Source: Acidisoma sp965199065 (GTDB taxonomy: Bacteria; Pseudomonadota; Alphaproteobacteria; Acetobacterales; Acetobacteraceae). From it: a stretch of DNA of 64,000 bases. Positions 62,308 through 64,000 of this stretch are shown piece by piece. Made by a program: the position numbers and the translations under genes. The stretch is taken from contig NZ_CBDAQN010000001.1 of NCBI RefSeq assembly GCF_965199065.1, positions 682,001-746,000 on the forward strand, read 5' to 3'. Position 1 is the first letter of the stretch. Every line of letters begins with the position of its first letter. The notes below the pieces were generated by a model. That model ran no database searches. It saw only the letters and a program-made list of their open reading frames with translations, and had not been told where the DNA came from.

Positions 62308-63612
62308 TCATCGGCTCAGCGGCTCCAGGCCGCACCAGTCGGCAATGGCGAGCGTCAGCGTGCGGGTCACGCGATGCAGGGAGGCGAGGCCGACGCTTTC
62401 GTCGATGCCATGGGCAAGGTCGCCATCCGGCCCGTAGCAGGTCACCTGCGTCTTGCCATGCAGCGCGTAGAAGCGCGCATCGGTGAGGGCGGTCGCGGTG
62501 TAGTGCGCAACGGGCTCGCCGACGAGTTGCCGATGCACCTCCTGGACGAGGCGCGCGATCGGCTGCTCCGGCGGCATCAGGCAGGCATCCGCCATGAAGC
62601 CGCGGAAGGCGACATCGAGCGTGATGCCGCCGAGGCGCGGATCGGCGGCCGCCTCCGTGACGATTGCGCGGATATCCTGCTCGACCTCGCGGCAGGAGCG
62701 CCCGAGCATGACGCCGACACGCATGCCGATGCGGGCGCGCGTCGGCACGGAGCTGTTCCATTCGCCGCCTTCGATGGTGCCGAAATTGACGTTGACCGGA
62801 TGCGTCTCGTCGGCGAAGGCCGGATGCATCGCCGCCGGCTCGTTCATCCTTGCCTCGTAGCGACGGAAATGCTCGACGACGACGTATGCCGCGTCGATCG
62901 CGTTGATGCCGCTACTCATCTGCCGGACGTGCACAGGGCGCCCGGTGACGGTCACCCAGGCCCAGACGACGCCGACTTCCGCAACCCACAGGGCCTCGCG
63001 GCCGGGGCCGGGTTCAGGGATGATGACGCCCTCGGGCATCGGCAGCGCCTGCATGACGGCAAGCGCGCCGTTGCCCGTGCATTCCTCCTCGATCACCGCC
63101 GCCAACTGGAGTTCGGCGGCCGGCTGAACGCCCGCGAGCTTGAGGGCGGCCATCGCCGCCAGGACGGCTGCGTGACCGGCCTTCATGTCTCCCGAACCGC
63201 GGCCATAGAGCCGTCCGTCACGGATCGCGGGTTCAAAGGGAGGCGTGGTCCACAAGTCGGCTGCGCCCTCATGCACGACGTCCAGATGGCCCTGGAGCAG
63301 CAGGCTTTTTCCCCGGACCTCGCGCGGCCGATGCACCGCCGCGACGTTGCTGCGGCCAGCGTAGGAGATGAGCGGCGGCGAGAAGCCCGGATGGTCCCGA
63401 AGCGCCGCCTCATCGATGGCGATGAAGCGCGGCGCGAGCCCGAGCGTCTCGTACATCGCCGCCATTTCCTCGATGCAGGACTGTTCCTGTCCTAGCACGC
63501 TGCGGTGGCGGACGAGGCGAGAGGCAAGCTCGATGGCATGGTCTTTCAGACTGTCTGCCGCCTCAAGAAGCGCATGCGCCAGGCCGGGATCGTCAGTCGC
63601 GTATTCAGCCAA
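62308..63612 (-). CDS. M20 family metallopeptidase/amidohydrolase (ArgE/DapE/ACY1-like)
   Basis: The 434-residue zinc enzyme has the M20 metal motifs LLQGHLDVVHE, YGRGSGDMKAGHAA and IEEECTGNGALA, and a dimerisation domain in the middle. Family members remove acyl groups from amino acids or cleave dipeptides. It is the first gene of a minus-strand run of five, 56 bases before the symporter gene. With the HDAC-like enzyme at the other end of the run, two amide hydrolases bracket the GMC oxidoreductase, which suggests breakdown of an N-acylated compound. Confidence 0.88.
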   Translation of the reverse strand: MAEYATDDPGLAHALLEAADSLKDHAIELASRLVRHRSVLGQEQSCIEEMAAMYETLGLAPRFIAIDEAALRDHPGFSPPLISYAGRSNVAAVHRPREVRGKSLLLQGHLDVVHEGAADLWTTPPFEPAIRDGRLYGRGSGDMKAGHAAVLAAMAALKLAGVQPAAELQLAAVIEEECTGNGALAVMQALPMPEGVIIPEPGPGREALWVAEVGVVWAWVTVTGRPVHVRQMSSGINAIDAAYVVVEHFRRYEARMNEPAAMHPAFADETHPVNVNFGTIEGGEWNSSVPTRARIGMRVGVMLGRSCREVEQDIRAIVTEAAADPRLGGITLDVAFRGFMADACLMPPEQPIARLVQEVHRQLVGEPVAHYTATALTDARFYALHGKTQVTCYGPDGDLAHGIDESVGLASLHRVTRTLTLAIADWCGLEPLSR

Positions 63613-63861
63613 TAGAGCGAGCCTTTGAAGGAGTGGTTACCGATTGTGCTAAAACGCTATAGGATCCGCGCCGGTAAGCAACTCCATTTTATTGAGCCCG
63701 TTTTTTGGGCACATGACTAAGGAACGCGCCGCTCCATCTGTTTCAACCGCGACAGCCTGAGGCATGACTTGGCGACCGGTGACGCGGCACCATATCCCTG
63801 ACGACCGGCGCGACATTCATGATGCCACGCGTTCGCGATCCGGAGCGAGGAGATACGAGCG

Positions 63862-64000
63862 ATGAGCGCGTCCTCTAATGCCCCCGCCGATCCGTCGAAG
63901 CAGCCGGTTCGAAGCGCCGAGCAAGACCAACCCCTGTCCGATTCCGTGGCTTACGGCAACGGACCGCAGGATTCCGTTGCCAACGCGACGGAAGCCGCGG
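63862..64000 (+). CDS. Start of an unrecognised gene (3' truncated by window edge)
   Basis: ATG 63862 follows a GAGGAG about ten bases upstream. The first 46 codons encode a hydrophilic stretch (MSASSNAPADPSKQPVRSAE, then Q, D and P-rich residues) without signal peptide or known domain. The preceding 249 bases between this gene and the divergent M20 gene hold no gene; a GCCC-GTTTTTT-GGGC hairpin lies near 63700. Not enough is present for a function. Confidence 0.55.
   Translation, partial: MSASSNAPADPSKQPVRSAEQDQPLSDSVAYGNGPQDSVANATEAA

Noticed and set aside
63690..63712. Intrinsic terminator at GCCC-GTTTTTT-GGGC
   Set aside because: The stem is only four to five base pairs and no T-run follows on either strand; it also lies between divergent genes where no transcript should end.

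Overview
The window is about 64 kb of very GC-rich bacterial chromosome, densely coding on both strands. Gene content and order (ECF sigma/anti-sigma pair, cobQ-parC-recO-moaB-slt, UDG-TPR-ispE-tRNA-Gln, yfgM-bamB, Ppx/GppA-rlmE, guaB/guaA, OprB porin) point to an alphaproteobacterium, most likely Rhodospirillales/Acetobacteraceae. That placement is inferred from remembered synteny and protein style; no 16S gene is present. There are about 60 protein genes, one tRNA, two genes broken by single-base frameshifts and one gene remnant. I saw no rRNA, CRISPR array, prophage or insertion sequence.

Layout. 1-3.6 kb: ferric-iron ABC transporter. 3.6-7.5 kb: tautomerase, cupin, glutathione synthetase, PlsC acyltransferase, MscS channel. 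7.6-10.4 kb: sugar/H+ symporter and a SigK/RskA-like pair. 10.5-18.5 kb: a run of minus-strand housekeeping genes (cobQ, parC, recO, moaB, lytic transglycosylase, family-4-like uracil-DNA glycosylase), ending in the remnant of an aldo/keto reductase. 18.8-23.9 kb: TPR lipoprotein, ispE, tRNA-Gln, a helix-turn-helix protein, a DddQ-like DMSP-lyase-family cupin and an acidic Pro-Glu-repeat protein. 24.3-28.6 kb: five overlapping genes (CofC-like transferase, GT-C membrane glycosyltransferase, radical SAM/SPASM enzyme, GT2 glycosyltransferase, GNAT). 28.6-29.5 kb: a MazF-type toxin whose antitoxin is frameshifted, plus a small orphan ORF. 29.6-32.3 kb: NMT1/THI5-type ABC importer. 32.4-43.7 kb: rpe, Tat-exported carbonic anhydrase, bestrophin, bamB, yfgM-like, glutathione peroxidase, HSL-type hydrolase, GST, dihydroorotase-like enzyme, family 9 glycosyltransferase, ppx/gppA, rlmE. 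43.6-48.3 kb: MATE exporter, frameshifted amino-acid permease, OprB porin. 48.4-53.4 kb: guaB, RsmB-type methyltransferase, GNAT, guaA. 53.6-57.5 kb: flavin monooxygenase, RidA, DUF1028 and an NCS1 permease. 57.7-63.6 kb: minus-strand catabolic operon (M20 peptidase, SSS symporter, DUF3311, GMC oxidoreductase, histone-deacetylase-like amidohydrolase). The window closes on the start of an unrecognised plus-strand gene.

The strongest candidate for an undescribed system is the 24.3-28.6 kb chain. It joins a CofC-like transferase, two glycosyltransferase types, a SPASM radical enzyme and an acetyltransferase in one translationally coupled unit. Other points of interest are the DMSP-lyase-family cupin with a complete active site, the unbalanced MazEF module, a carbonic anhydrase facing a bestrophin channel, and the two uncharacterised catabolic clusters at the right end.
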